Part shown: piece after piece, positions 7,774-16,826 of the stretch | How positions within the stretch are numbered: position 1 is the stretch's first letter | Layout of the letters: the number at the start of each line of letters is the position of its first letter | Assembly: GCA_964451255.1 (NCBI GenBank) | Contig: CAYVHL010000003.1 | Span: 124,001 to 188,000, forward strand | Length of the DNA: 64,000 bases | Origin: JAHBTB01 sp964451255 | GTDB lineage: Bacteria > Armatimonadota > Fimbriimonadia > Fimbriimonadales > Fimbriimonadaceae | Reading direction: 5' to 3' | Notes under the pieces: generated by a model | What the model saw: the letters and a program-made list of their open reading frames with translations, nothing else | Told to the model about the DNA's origin: nothing | Database searches by the model: none | Position numbers and translations under genes: made by a program

Positions 7774-8499
7774 TTATGGCCGGTGCATGTTCACGCCCGA
7801 GGCGAGGTCGAACGTCTGGACAAAGCTCAGTCTTGCCGAGTGCCCGTCGAGGAACCCAAAGTTCTGCCTACCGTCGTGGCGCTTCGTCGCAATGGCGCCC
7901 GACCCGTTCGCCATGTCGTCCTCAAGGGCCTTCGGGTTGGACGAATTGAACCACGGGCGGTACAGATAGTTGCAGTATGGCGGGGAGTCCTCTGAAGCCT
8001 CTGACCTCCGCTCCGCCCAGTAAATGGTCTGCGAAGGGGCCTTGACCGCTGACTCCCTCAACCCGAAGGCGAACCAACCGTTTGTGATGTAGGAGTCGAG
8101 ATCAGGATGGTCGGGATAGGGGCCGTCGCAAGACTTGCCCCTAGGATCGGGATCCGACGGACAGGGTGAATGGCTGTCAACATCTCCGGAATACGGTGAA
8201 AGGAGGCGCTCGGTCGGGCCAAAGTCCGGTTCTTCCAGTTCGCCGCCCGCATCATCCACAGACGGGTCGGCGCTTGTGGTTCGAGTCTGGGGATAGGCTC
8301 CGTCAAAATCGCTCACGTACAGGCTCAGTGCGATACCCCGGGAGTGGACGTTTGAAAGGCAACTCGAACCCTTTGCCGCTTCTTTGGCCTGTGCGAAGAC
8401 CGGGAAAAGCAACCCCGCCAAGATAGCGATCACCGCGATCACCACCAAGAGTTCGATCAACGTGAATCCTTGCTCTGCTATCCTTGTTTCAATTGCCAT
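7774..8499 (-). CDS. Prepilin-like protein with type IV N-terminal methylation motif
   Basis: A 241-residue protein. About ten leader residues end in Gln-Gly before FTLIELLVV, so it has the canonical Gly at -1, with Glu at +5 and a helix ending FPVFAQAKEAAKG. The C-terminus holds HDGRQNFGFLDGHSA, an H-x9-DG motif. There is no lipoprotein gene downstream. The start at ATG 8499 (or 8520) overlaps the ATG of the divergent gene at 8498, which is an unusual arrangement. Confidence 0.88.
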   Translation of the reverse strand: MAIETRIAEQGFTLIELLVVIAVIAILAGLLFPVFAQAKEAAKGSSCLSNVHSRGIALSLYVSDFDGAYPQTRTTSADPSVDDAGGELEEPDFGPTERLLSPYSGDVDSHSPCPSDPDPRGKSCDGPYPDHPDLDSYITNGWFAFGLRESAVKAPSQTIYWAERRSEASEDSPPYCNYLYRPWFNSSNPKALEDDMANGSGAIATKRHDGRQNFGFLDGHSARLSFVQTFDLASGVNMHRP

Positions 8500-9082
8500 G
8501 GCCCCGTCACGAAACCGCATCGTCTACATCGGCGGCGTCGCCGCCGTCCTCGCCGCTGTCGGCGCTTTCCTCGTCCTCAACAAGCCGAAGACCGACCCCG
8601 ACCGGGCGGCCAGGCGCATCGTCAAGACGGCCAGCGACCCGGACGCCGCCAAGATCGACCGCAATGTCCACGATATCACCATCGAGGATCTGGTGGCGAC
8701 AAAGGCCCCCGAAAAGCTGGGCAAGCGTGTCGCGCCGTTCGAGACGTCGATGTGGCGGGTCAAAGGCACCCTAGAGACGATCGAACTGAAGAAGGACGGC
8801 GACTTCTACATGGTCGTCAAGGGTGAGAAGGGCGGAAGGACGGTCGTGGAAGTGCCCGACCCCGAACTGTGCAAAGACTCCGCGTTTCACGACGAGATCG
8901 CGGCGACGCGGAAAAAGCTCGAGGACGCCTATCACCCCACTTCGGACAAACAGGAAGTGAACAAGCCGACCACCATCGAGGGGGTCGGCTTCCTGGGCTG
9001 GGGGAGCAACGGGCGAAAGGGCTCTTCCGGTCTAGCTGGTCCCCGGATCATGCCAGGGACCGACATAACTGTCGGTCCCTGA
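8498..9082 (+). CDS. Membrane-anchored protein of unknown function
   Basis: A 194-residue protein with one N-terminal membrane segment (IVYIGGVAAVLAAVGAFLVL, about residues 8-27) and an extracytoplasmic remainder. The part from about residue 86, WRVKGTLETIELKKDGDFYM with a later EVPDPELC, looks like a small beta-barrel of the OB-fold kind; this is a weak structural guess. No longer or shorter start keeps the membrane segment. The start codon overlaps that of the divergent prepilin gene. The last 29 bases, including the stop, form a strong hairpin. Confidence 0.65.
   Translation: MAPSRNRIVYIGGVAAVLAAVGAFLVLNKPKTDPDRAARRIVKTASDPDAAKIDRNVHDITIEDLVATKAPEKLGKRVAPFETSMWRVKGTLETIELKKDGDFYMVVKGEKGGRTVVEVPDPELCKDSAFHDEIAATRKKLEDAYHPTSDKQEVNKPTTIEGVGFLGWGSNGRKGSSGLAGPRIMPGTDITVGP
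9054..9081. terminator. Hairpin embedded in the 3' end of a coding region
   Basis: A perfect 12-bp stem (arm CAGGGACCGACA, loop TAAC) whose right arm reaches into the TGA stop of the upstream gene, encoding its last nine residues. It lies between two convergent genes and could terminate both. Confidence 0.65.
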
Positions 9083-9093
9083 CCACTGGGCCC

Positions 9094-9861
<768 letters not shown>

Positions 9862-9869
9862 GGAAGTTT

Positions 9870-9899
9870 ATTATAGCAACCGTTTTGGACTTGTGTGAA
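9870..9899 (-). promoter_or_regulatory. Near-consensus sigma-70-type promoter
   Basis: On the minus strand a TTCACA -35 (9894-9899) and a perfect TATAAT -10 (9870-9875) are 18 bp apart, upstream of the prepilin gene starting at 9861. The expected transcription start is about 9863, only one or two bases before the ATG. Confidence 0.7.
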
Positions 9900-9992
9900 A
9901 TTTTTCCAATGTCGATAGTAAGGATCCCAACACGAGCGGGAACGTGGCCTTGGAGAACCGACACCAGGCGACCCATGGTATGGTCGCCTTGG

Positions 9993-10976
9993 CTACCTGA
10001 ACCCGAATTCGTCGCCAAGCCCGAGGCACTCGCCCATCGATCGGACGCCGCCCGATGACGTCTCGGCCGTCAGGCACGCCGCTGCTACGCAGACACCACA
10101 ACGGAGACACTCCTCCAGTTCGGCACCCTCGTGCCAAGCCGTGAGGGCACCCGCCGCAAAGGCGTCACCTGCCCCGACCGCGCCCTTGATCCGATCGGGA
10201 GGCAGCCTGACGCTCCCCTGCCAGGCAGTCCTTTCGCCGACCCGTCCAAAGGCCCCCGACTCCATGTGGATGAACACAGCCTTGCCCACCCCTTGGTTGA
10301 AGAGGATGTCAGCCGCCTGGGCGCACGAGAGGGCGTCGAGCACCTCGACACCGGTCGTACGGGCCGCCTCAATCTCGTTCATGAATAGGATGTCGGTGTG
10401 GCGCAAGGCGGGCAGAACGACCTCCCGGAAGCGCCCGCTGTCCTCACTCACCACGTCCACCGCCGTGGTCATCCCAGCCTCCCGAGCCCGTTGCAGGAGA
10501 ACCGACGCCCCGGTTCCTTCGTCGACCCGGCGGTCGAGTTTGTCAAGCAAGAGAAGATATCCCAGATAGAAGATTCGGGCGCGAGATGAGGTCAATTCGA
10601 TATGGTCTTCGTCAAGGAGTGCGTTTGCACCACGACGATGGAAGAACGTCCGACGTCCGGTGTCGACGACGCTCATGACATCGGTGTAGCTGGTCGGCGC
10701 GTCGGCAGTCCGCCGGATCCCAGAGCGGTCAATTCCCATCCGGTCGCACTCTTCAAGAACGGACGCCCCTGCTGCGTCTTGGCCTACGAGTCCAGCCCCT
10801 GCCAGCGGAAAGCTGACACCCAGCCGGGCCATGTCCACCAAAAGGTTATATGGGCCGCCTCCGTTGGACTTGTTCTCAGCAAGGATGTTCGCAAGGCAGT
10901 CCTGAGCGGGATAGACGTCCACCATCTTAACGGTGTCGACGATCCAGTTTCCCGCCGCCAGGACGCCGTTCCGCAT
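9993..10976 (-). CDS. PfkB-family carbohydrate kinase
   Basis: A 327-residue cytoplasmic kinase of the ribokinase/PfkB family. The N-terminal part has GGGPYNLLVDMARLG (sugar-binding signature 1 region), and the C-terminal GAVGAGDAFAAGAL is PfkB signature 2, containing the anion hole and catalytic Asp. It would phosphorylate a sugar or sugar phosphate with ATP. As the last gene of the carbohydrate operon it starts directly after the oxidoreductase stop. Together with an isomerase and an aldolase it suggests isomerise-phosphorylate-cleave catabolism; the substrate is not readable from sequence. Confidence 0.88.
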   Translation of the reverse strand: MRNGVLAAGNWIVDTVKMVDVYPAQDCLANILAENKSNGGGPYNLLVDMARLGVSFPLAGAGLVGQDAAGASVLEECDRMGIDRSGIRRTADAPTSYTDVMSVVDTGRRTFFHRRGANALLDEDHIELTSSRARIFYLGYLLLLDKLDRRVDEGTGASVLLQRAREAGMTTAVDVVSEDSGRFREVVLPALRHTDILFMNEIEAARTTGVEVLDALSCAQAADILFNQGVGKAVFIHMESGAFGRVGERTAWQGSVRLPPDRIKGAVGAGDAFAAGALTAWHEGAELEECLRCGVCVAAACLTAETSSGGVRSMGECLGLGDEFGFR

Positions 10977-12101
10977 CTACACCTCCACCGCCGACCGCGA
11001 CCGATGCGAGCGCAGGGCGGCATCGAAAACCTCGTGGCTGGCCAACGCCTCGTCGGGGGTCGCGCAGGCGAACCGATCGCCCAGGTGCCCGGCTCTCTCG
11101 CTCAAAAAGGAAGCCCACATTTGCTGGAGACAGTCTGGAAATCCCGGTTCGAATATCCCACCCGTTATGGTCGGGAAGACAGACTGGAACCCGAGATCGA
11201 CCCGTTCCCAACCCTGCCCCCTACCACCCACGAAACGCCAGAACGTCTTGGGTTCCTTGGTGCTGTATCTCGCACCGCCATCGGTGCCGAGAACCTCGAT
11301 CGACCACGTGTTCGTCTCCCCAGGCGCAAGTCGTTTCATCTCCCAGCGCATGGGTACTTCCTGTCCCTCGAACAGAAAGTCCAAATGCAGCATCGCATTG
11401 TCCCAGGTGTCACATCTCGCGGTGCCGCCGCGTCCGTCAGGCCTGCTCGACACCCCTTTCTGCAATTGGGAGTAGACACGCACTGGCCTCCACCCAAGCC
11501 GCAACGGCAGGTGGGCGACGTGCATTCCGAGGTCAGCCATGACGCCGATCTCGCCACAAGTCGCCGACTGGCGCTTCCAGTTCGCCGGCTTCGTCGGATC
11601 TAGGTCGCTGGAGTGCCAGAAGCAGGAGCGGACCTCCAGTATCCTGCCGAGTCCTCCCGCCTGGACACTCTTAAAGAACGCCTGAGCGCCAGGCATAAAC
11701 GGGAACTCCGAGCTACAACGGACGAACCTACCTGACCTTTCCACCACATGGTGAATATGACGCGCCTCCGCGAGGCCAATGCCGAAGGGCTTTTCGGCGA
11801 GCAGATCTTTGCCAGAAGCAAGGGCATCCACATAGACCGGCAGGTGGAGGTTGTGGGGCACCGCCGCGTAGACCACGTCGACACTGTCCAGTTCCAGCAG
11901 GTCACGGTAGTGAGAATGGAAGTGCCGGACAGAGGGAATGCGGTGGAACCACTCCAGTGTGGCTTCGTTGATATCGGCCACAGCGACAAGCTCTGGTCTA
12001 ACGGGGACATCGGTCAGAGCAAACCATCTGGCGAACGCGCTCGCCGCCTCTTTCCCCATCAGCCCTCCGCCAATGACCCCGACCCGGGCGACGTCCTTCA
12101 T
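10977..12101 (-). CDS. Gfo/Idh/MocA-family oxidoreductase
   Basis: A 374-residue NAD(P)-dependent dehydrogenase. The N-terminal Rossmann fold has GVIGGGLMG (about residues 8-16), and the family motif EKPF contains the conserved catalytic-site Lys (LLAEKPFGIGL, about residue 103). These enzymes oxidise hydroxyl groups of sugars or inositols. Its ATG overlaps the aldolase stop (ATGA), and its stop is immediately followed by the PfkB kinase start, placing it firmly in the operon. Substrate unknown. Confidence 0.9.
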   Translation of the reverse strand: MKDVARVGVIGGGLMGKEAASAFARWFALTDVPVRPELVAVADINEATLEWFHRIPSVRHFHSHYRDLLELDSVDVVYAAVPHNLHLPVYVDALASGKDLLAEKPFGIGLAEARHIHHVVERSGRFVRCSSEFPFMPGAQAFFKSVQAGGLGRILEVRSCFWHSSDLDPTKPANWKRQSATCGEIGVMADLGMHVAHLPLRLGWRPVRVYSQLQKGVSSRPDGRGGTARCDTWDNAMLHLDFLFEGQEVPMRWEMKRLAPGETNTWSIEVLGTDGGARYSTKEPKTFWRFVGGRGQGWERVDLGFQSVFPTITGGIFEPGFPDCLQQMWASFLSERAGHLGDRFACATPDEALASHEVFDAALRSHRSRSAVEV

Positions 12102-12931
12102 GCTCCTTCCAACAGGGATCCCGCCTGCACCGCCGACACGCCATCGTGGACGACCGCCATCAGGGCACGGGTCATCCCTGCCGGGTCGCGGTGTTGGATG
12201 ATGTTCCGTCCGTAGACGATTCCTCGGATGCCTTGTTTCATCAGGGATTCAGTGCGCGAGAGGATGACCTCGTCGCTGGCGCGGCCGCCACCACGGACAA
12301 GAACGGGCACTCTTGCAACCTTGACCACTTGGTTATAGTCGGCCGGGTCGTCCGTAGGGTCGGCCTTGATGATGTCTGCTCCAAGTTCGACCGCTTGCCT
12401 GACTAAGGGAACGATCTTTGCCGGGTCGCCGTCCACCATGTAGCCTCCGGCTTGTTCGTTGGGTCGGAACACCAGGGGTTCGACCATCAGCGGCATTCCC
12501 CACCGGTCGCACTCAGGCTTGATCAAGAGGATGTTCTCGATGCACTGGGAAGAGACTTCTGGTTCGCCAGGAATCTGGAAGAGGTTGACCACCACACAGA
12601 CCGCGTCCAACCGCAAGGCTTGACCGACCGGATCCTCGATCATCTGCGAAGACAACGTCCGCGGCAGGGCTTTGCCGTACACGTTCGCGACGTCTGTGCG
12701 CAGGACGAGGGCAGGCTTGGCGCGTCCGGGAACCCGTTGCAAGAGGTCTGCCTGGCCCACCGTCAGTTGGATCGCGTCGGGCGCGGCCCCGACCAAGACG
12801 GCCACCGCCGACTCCATGTCCTCGATCCCGGCGAGGAACGACCCCTCGTTGAAGAACCCGTGGTCGACGGCCACGTCCAGACAATTGCCCGAACGGGGAT
12901 GGAACAACCTGTTCAACCGATACTGTTTCAT
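12098..12931 (-). CDS. Class I aldolase of the DeoC/LacD/LsrF type
   Basis: A 277-residue TIM-barrel protein. The N-terminal LDVAVDHGF and the later GADIIKADPTDD (Schiff-base Lys candidate) and VRGGG phosphate-binding loop match the archaeal-type class I fructose-bisphosphate aldolase/LsrF family. It would cleave a ketose phosphate retro-aldol fashion. Both ends overlap neighbours by 4 nt (isomerase upstream, oxidoreductase downstream). Paired with a PfkB kinase it probably cleaves the phosphorylated product of the upstream isomerase; this is inference. Confidence 0.85.
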   Translation of the reverse strand: MKQYRLNRLFHPRSGNCLDVAVDHGFFNEGSFLAGIEDMESAVAVLVGAAPDAIQLTVGQADLLQRVPGRAKPALVLRTDVANVYGKALPRTLSSQMIEDPVGQALRLDAVCVVVNLFQIPGEPEVSSQCIENILLIKPECDRWGMPLMVEPLVFRPNEQAGGYMVDGDPAKIVPLVRQAVELGADIIKADPTDDPADYNQVVKVARVPVLVRGGGRASDEVILSRTESLMKQGIRGIVYGRNIIQHRDPAGMTRALMAVVHDGVSAVQAGSLLEGA

Positions 12932-13479
12932 GAAATGCCTTCCACTCGCGTGATTCTTTCAACCTCTTGGTCAGTAAAGATGTCGAATTCATCTCGGCTC
13001 GTCGTCGAGAACTCCGAGACCACCGCTCCTTCATCTCCAGCTTGAAACCAATGCAAGGTGTCGGGAGGGATCGTGTGCTGATCCCCTGGCCGCAGGATCA
13101 CTTCGTGCCACACACTGTAGGTGGATTCCTTCCCGGCAGGCGGCCGCGCACGAGGGTTCGCGGTCGGCGCACCTGGGACGTACAGATAGACAAGGCCGGC
13201 CCGGCATCGGAAGGTCTCCTCCTTGCCAAGCTCGCCGCCCACCGGCGGGTGCCTGTGCTCAGGGCATGTCTGCCCGGGGAACAGCACCAACTCCTTGGCG
13301 CAGCACCGCGTGGTGTTCACATAGGTCACGAGTTGCAGGCCGGTGTTAGGGAGGTCGGACAGGCCAAAGTCGGCGACCTCAATGCCCTCCGCCTCGTCCC
13401 CCCGCAATGCGACGCCGCAGGCGTCTAGCGCCTGTCGGGCACGGAGGCGCGCCTCCTGTAATTCATCACGAGTGATCAT
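12928..13479 (-). CDS. D-lyxose/D-mannose-type ketol isomerase (cupin)
   Basis: A 183-residue cupin resembling the D-lyxose ketol-isomerase family. The metal site is visible in PEHRHPPVGGELGKEETF (two His and a Glu), with the fourth ligand in the later DTLHWF. Known members interconvert D-lyxose/D-xylulose and D-mannose/D-fructose. I start at ATG 13479; a TTG at 13491 would add four residues. The stop overlaps the aldolase start. Its presence suggests an aldopentose or aldohexose as the operon substrate. Confidence 0.83.
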   Translation of the reverse strand: MITRDELQEARLRARQALDACGVALRGDEAEGIEVADFGLSDLPNTGLQLVTYVNTTRCCAKELVLFPGQTCPEHRHPPVGGELGKEETFRCRAGLVYLYVPGAPTANPRARPPAGKESTYSVWHEVILRPGDQHTIPPDTLHWFQAGDEGAVVSEFSTTSRDEFDIFTDQEVERITRVEGIS

Positions 13480-13495
13480 GCGTGCGAACAAGATT

Positions 13496-14485
13496 CTAAC
13501 CGCTCAGCCCCAACCGCCGGGCCAACCAGGGAATTGCCTGGGATCCGTCGAAGCGATGACCGCCGGTGAAGAGGTGCGCGCCAAACTGGCCCTTGGCGTC
13601 GGCATAGACCTCGAAAGCTCTGGCGCAAGCCGACTCGAACGACGACATCGGAAAGATCTCGTCGTCGCTCCCGCTCTCGACAAACAGGGGGCGGGGGGCT
13701 ATCAAAGCCGTCATGTCCGGCATGTCGACAACACCGGCGATCCCTGGCACGTAATTATCGACACAGTGGTCGATGCTCAGGACAGAACCTCGGAATGTGT
13801 TGAAGTAGCCGCTCACCACGCACGCGGCGACGCGCTCACTCAGGCACGCCGTCCAAAAGGCTGTCGTGCCGCCACCCGATATCCCCATGATCGCTATTCG
13901 GCCAGGGTCGACATTGGGTAGGCCCTCCAAATATCGGATCCCGGCCAATGCGTCGAAGCACCGCCAAGCGATCATCGTCTCGCCCAAGGCCAGGGCAGCC
14001 ATGCTGTCTCGGCTGCAGCTCCAGTCTTTGGTTTGACCAGGCTTGCTCCGGCGCGCGCCGAACCCTAATTGCTCGACGGCAAGGACAAGGAAGCCAGCCC
14101 GGACGCACTGTACAGCGAAGGCGCATTGGTAGTCAGGATCCGACTCATCGACGATCGGCGCGACACCGGGGCCGTGACCCGGCACGCAGACGACGGCGGG
14201 CAGGGCGCCGCTTGCACCGGTAGGGACCAGTAACTCGCCGACGACGTACAGGCCAGGTTGAGACTGAAAGGTGACCCGCCTTTGGGAGTAACCGGGTTGC
14301 GAGGACTCCCCCAGCGTCTGAGCTGCCAACGGCGCCTCGACTAGCCGGTCAAACCCCGTCGCCACTGCCAACCGTCCGCGGAGCGCCTCCTTCCACTCGG
14401 CGGCCACGCCCGGGCTCCACTCGAACTCACAGACGGATCTGTCCAGCCGTGACTGAATGAACGTCCACGGGTCGAATTCGGCCAC
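13496..14485 (-). CDS. Alpha/beta hydrolase, probable carbohydrate esterase
   Basis: A 329-residue alpha/beta-hydrolase. The nucleophile elbow is GISGGG, the acid is probably in ESGSDDEIFP, and the catalytic His is in GGHRF near the C-terminus. The overall layout resembles acetyl-xylan-esterase-like hydrolases (Abhydrolase_7 type). No signal peptide is visible, so it acts inside the cell. It precedes the sugar isomerase gene by a few bases and follows the AraC regulator by 12 bp. Removal of an ester decoration from the sugar substrate is an inferred role. Confidence 0.8.
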   Translation of the reverse strand: MAEFDPWTFIQSRLDRSVCEFEWSPGVAAEWKEALRGRLAVATGFDRLVEAPLAAQTLGESSQPGYSQRRVTFQSQPGLYVVGELLVPTGASGALPAVVCVPGHGPGVAPIVDESDPDYQCAFAVQCVRAGFLVLAVEQLGFGARRSKPGQTKDWSCSRDSMAALALGETMIAWRCFDALAGIRYLEGLPNVDPGRIAIMGISGGGTTAFWTACLSERVAACVVSGYFNTFRGSVLSIDHCVDNYVPGIAGVVDMPDMTALIAPRPLFVESGSDDEIFPMSSFESACARAFEVYADAKGQFGAHLFTGGHRFDGSQAIPWLARRLGLSG

Positions 14486-14497
14486 AACGTGGTTGTA

Positions 14498-15355
14498 TCA
14501 CAGATCGCGTTCGACCGGCCGCGTCTTCTTGGCGAGTGAGCCGGGCAGATAGTTGGACTGGAAGCGCTTCGGCGCCACGTCAAATGCACGGGTGAACGCA
14601 CGGGTGAACTGTCCTGGGTCGTTGAACCCGACAAACTCGGCGACCTCGCCGACGTTGAATCCCATGAGCAGGCGGTGAGCGGCCTTTCGCATCCTGCGAT
14701 GGTTCACTTCGTCGACAAAGTTTGTCCCTGCTTGTTCCTGGAACCTGCGTCGAAGGGTCCGCTCCGAGATTCCGAGATGAGACGCGACCTCGCCCGCCGA
14801 GACCCGTCGGTCAAGGTGCTGGTCGATATAGGCCAGCGCGAGGTCCAGTTCGGCAGGGGCTTCCTCCTCATCCGTCGGGCCCTTGCCCACGGTCAGCGCA
14901 CGCATTGCCTCTAACGCGAATTGGACGAGTTGGCGTGATGCGGAGAGGGTCCGCCCGTCCGACTCCTCGATGAGCGGGGCATAGGCCCCGAGCAGGTCAT
15001 GCCCGTCGCTCGCCACCACATGTGCCTTCAAGAAAGCGTCGACTGCCACATCGTCCGCACCCCGGACGTCACTGCCCAGGCTTGCGATCGTGAAGCTGAT
15101 GAAGAAGAGACGAAGGTCGCGGGTCTCGAACGACGTGATCTCGTGGACAACACGGGGTTCGGCGAGGAACACCGTCCCCGGGCCAAGTATGTGGGTGCGC
15201 CCGCCGTGCTCGTAGCATCCGGCGCCGTGGAGGACGATACAAATCTCGTAATAGTCGTGTTTATGCTTGGAGTTGGTCGGCTGGACGTCAAAGGAGACGT
15301 AGCCGCCCTTCTCGACGTCTAGTCGGTGCGAGCCGAAGAGTTCACGGACGACCAT
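14498..15355 (-). CDS. AraC-family transcriptional regulator of the carbohydrate operon
   Basis: A 285-residue regulator. The N-terminal cupin has HKHDYYEICIVLHGAG; the C-terminal DNA-binding domain has SAGEVASHLGISERTLRRRF and VGEVAEFVGFNDPGQFTRAF. I start at ATG 15355, since the upstream TTG would run into the divergent start. It is the first gene of the sugar operon and lies 62 bp from the divergent PhyH gene, so it probably controls both from the shared intergenic region, as is common for AraC-type catabolic regulators. Confidence 0.88.
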   Translation of the reverse strand: MVVRELFGSHRLDVEKGGYVSFDVQPTNSKHKHDYYEICIVLHGAGCYEHGGRTHILGPGTVFLAEPRVVHEITSFETRDLRLFFISFTIASLGSDVRGADDVAVDAFLKAHVVASDGHDLLGAYAPLIEESDGRTLSASRQLVQFALEAMRALTVGKGPTDEEEAPAELDLALAYIDQHLDRRVSAGEVASHLGISERTLRRRFQEQAGTNFVDEVNHRRMRKAAHRLLMGFNVGEVAEFVGFNDPGQFTRAFTRAFDVAPKRFQSNYLPGSLAKKTRPVERDL

Positions 15356-15417
15356 GGCCGATTCTAACAAATCATTGTCCCTCAAGGCTATGGTGTTCAA
15401 TCTGCGATTGAAGCACA

Positions 15418-16242
15418 ATGACCGGTACGACCATGTCCATGCCCACTCCGACCTTTACCGTACCTACTGCTGACACAAAGGTCGGCCGGCGCTTTGCGGA
15501 AGATGGCTTCTACTTGGCCAAAGGCGTTTATGATCCCGCCGAGGTCAAGACGTTGGAAGCAGGTTTTGACAAGATCATCGACCAGATCATCTCGAGCAAG
15601 GAGCAAATCAACGCCCGTTGGGGCGGGCCAGAGATGGAGAGGATGGGCACCAGTGGCATGGTCGTCCTACATACCCACAACGTCCAACAGTACTCGGCCG
15701 CTTGGTCACAGGCGCTCTTCCACCCCAGGTTCCTCGAGGCCGCGACAGCCATCCTTGGGCCGGACGTCATACTCCACCACACGAAGCTCTTTCAGAAGCC
15801 GAGTGAGACGGGCGCCCCATTCCCAATGCACCAAGACTGGAACTACTTTCCAACCTTGAAGGACTCCATGATCGCGGGCATCGTCCACGTCAGCCCGGCG
15901 ACCGACGAAATGGGATGTCTGCGCGTCTACCCAGGCAGCCACAAATACGGGCGGGTCATCGGCAGTTCCGGGCAATCCGAGTCCGAGTTCCTCGACAGAC
16001 ACCCGCTGGCCGGGGCGACTCCGCTCGAAGCCGAACCCGGTGACGTGCTCTTCTTCCACTACTGCCTCGTCCACGGCTCCATGCCGAACCGGTCGGACCG
16101 GGTGCGTAAGACCGTGCTCGTCCAGTTGTATGCCGGAAACGACCGGGTCGAGCCGGGCAACGGCCATCCGGACGAACACCTTGTCTTGGCTGGCTGGAAC
16201 CACCACATGACCCGCGAGGGCGCCAACAACCTCAAGTCCTAG
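15418..16242 (+). CDS. Phytanoyl-CoA dioxygenase (PhyH) family protein
   Basis: A 274-residue Fe(II)/2-oxoglutarate-dependent oxygenase. The iron facial triad is visible as HQD (in PMHQDWNYFP) and the distal His in LVHGSMPNRSDRVRK, whose Arg binds 2-oxoglutarate. Bacterial members hydroxylate diverse small molecules. It is divergent from the sugar operon regulator and may oxidise a modified sugar or related compound from the same source. A start at a nearby downstream ATG (MSMPTPTF) is also possible. Confidence 0.88.
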   Translation: MTGTTMSMPTPTFTVPTADTKVGRRFAEDGFYLAKGVYDPAEVKTLEAGFDKIIDQIISSKEQINARWGGPEMERMGTSGMVVLHTHNVQQYSAAWSQALFHPRFLEAATAILGPDVILHHTKLFQKPSETGAPFPMHQDWNYFPTLKDSMIAGIVHVSPATDEMGCLRVYPGSHKYGRVIGSSGQSESEFLDRHPLAGATPLEAEPGDVLFFHYCLVHGSMPNRSDRVRKTVLVQLYAGNDRVEPGNGHPDEHLVLAGWNHHMTREGANNLKS

Positions 16243-16250
16243 CCTGTAAA

Positions 16251-16826
16251 ATGCCGGTGTCAACCATGCGGCACCGGCGCATCTTGGTCTACGGCGTGAC
16301 AGGATCCGGCAAGACGACTCTGGCCAAGGCGGTCGCCGCCAAGACTGGCCTGTCCCTCATCGACGTGGACGAATTGACTTGGGAACCGGGTTGGGTGATG
16401 GTCCCCGACGATGAGCAGACGCGGCGGATCGAGCAACTCACTTCTGGCGACGCGTGGGTCATGGACACTGCCTATGGCAAGTGGCTCGACATCCCCCTGG
16501 CACGCGCCGAGTTGATCGTCGCCCTCGACTACCCGCGATGGCTGTCCTTTTGGCGGCTGCTCCGCAGGTCGCTCGCCCGCGCCGTCGACAGAAAGCCGGT
16601 GTGCAACGGGAACACGGAGACGCTTCGCCAGATCCTCTCCAGGGACTCGATCTTGGCCTGGCACTTCAAGTCCTTCGCCCGAAAACGTCGTCGGATGCGT
16701 CAGTGGGCGGCCGAAGGGCGCGAGGTCCTTGTCATGAGGTGGCCACATGAGACGCAGGCATGGCTCGACGCCTTGCCGCCAGCGGCGGACGCGGCCACGC
16801 GGGTCGGAACGGTCAGCCCCTCGTAA
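16251..16826 (+). CDS. P-loop kinase-like ATPase (topology-modulation/FlaR-like)
   Basis: A 191-residue protein with Walker A GVTGSGKTT (about residues 15-23) and a Walker-B-like LIVALDYPRW, in the arrangement of adenylate-kinase-like proteins often called DNA topology modulation protein or FlaR. The C-terminal half is basic (RKRRRMRQW). The biochemical substrate of this group is not established. The 3' end overlaps the convergent fucosidase gene by 14 nt. Confidence 0.75.
   Translation: MPVSTMRHRRILVYGVTGSGKTTLAKAVAAKTGLSLIDVDELTWEPGWVMVPDDEQTRRIEQLTSGDAWVMDTAYGKWLDIPLARAELIVALDYPRWLSFWRLLRRSLARAVDRKPVCNGNTETLRQILSRDSILAWHFKSFARKRRRMRQWAAEGREVLVMRWPHETQAWLDALPPAADAATRVGTVSPS

Noticed and set aside
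8384..8497. A longer N-terminus for the membrane-anchored protein
   Set aside because: The extra residues read as the antisense of the prepilin helix and would bury the membrane segment that fits as an N-terminal anchor from 8498.
9862..9992. A small gene between the prepilin and PfkB genes
   Set aside because: The short frames there have no ribosome-binding site and overlap the prepilin promoter.
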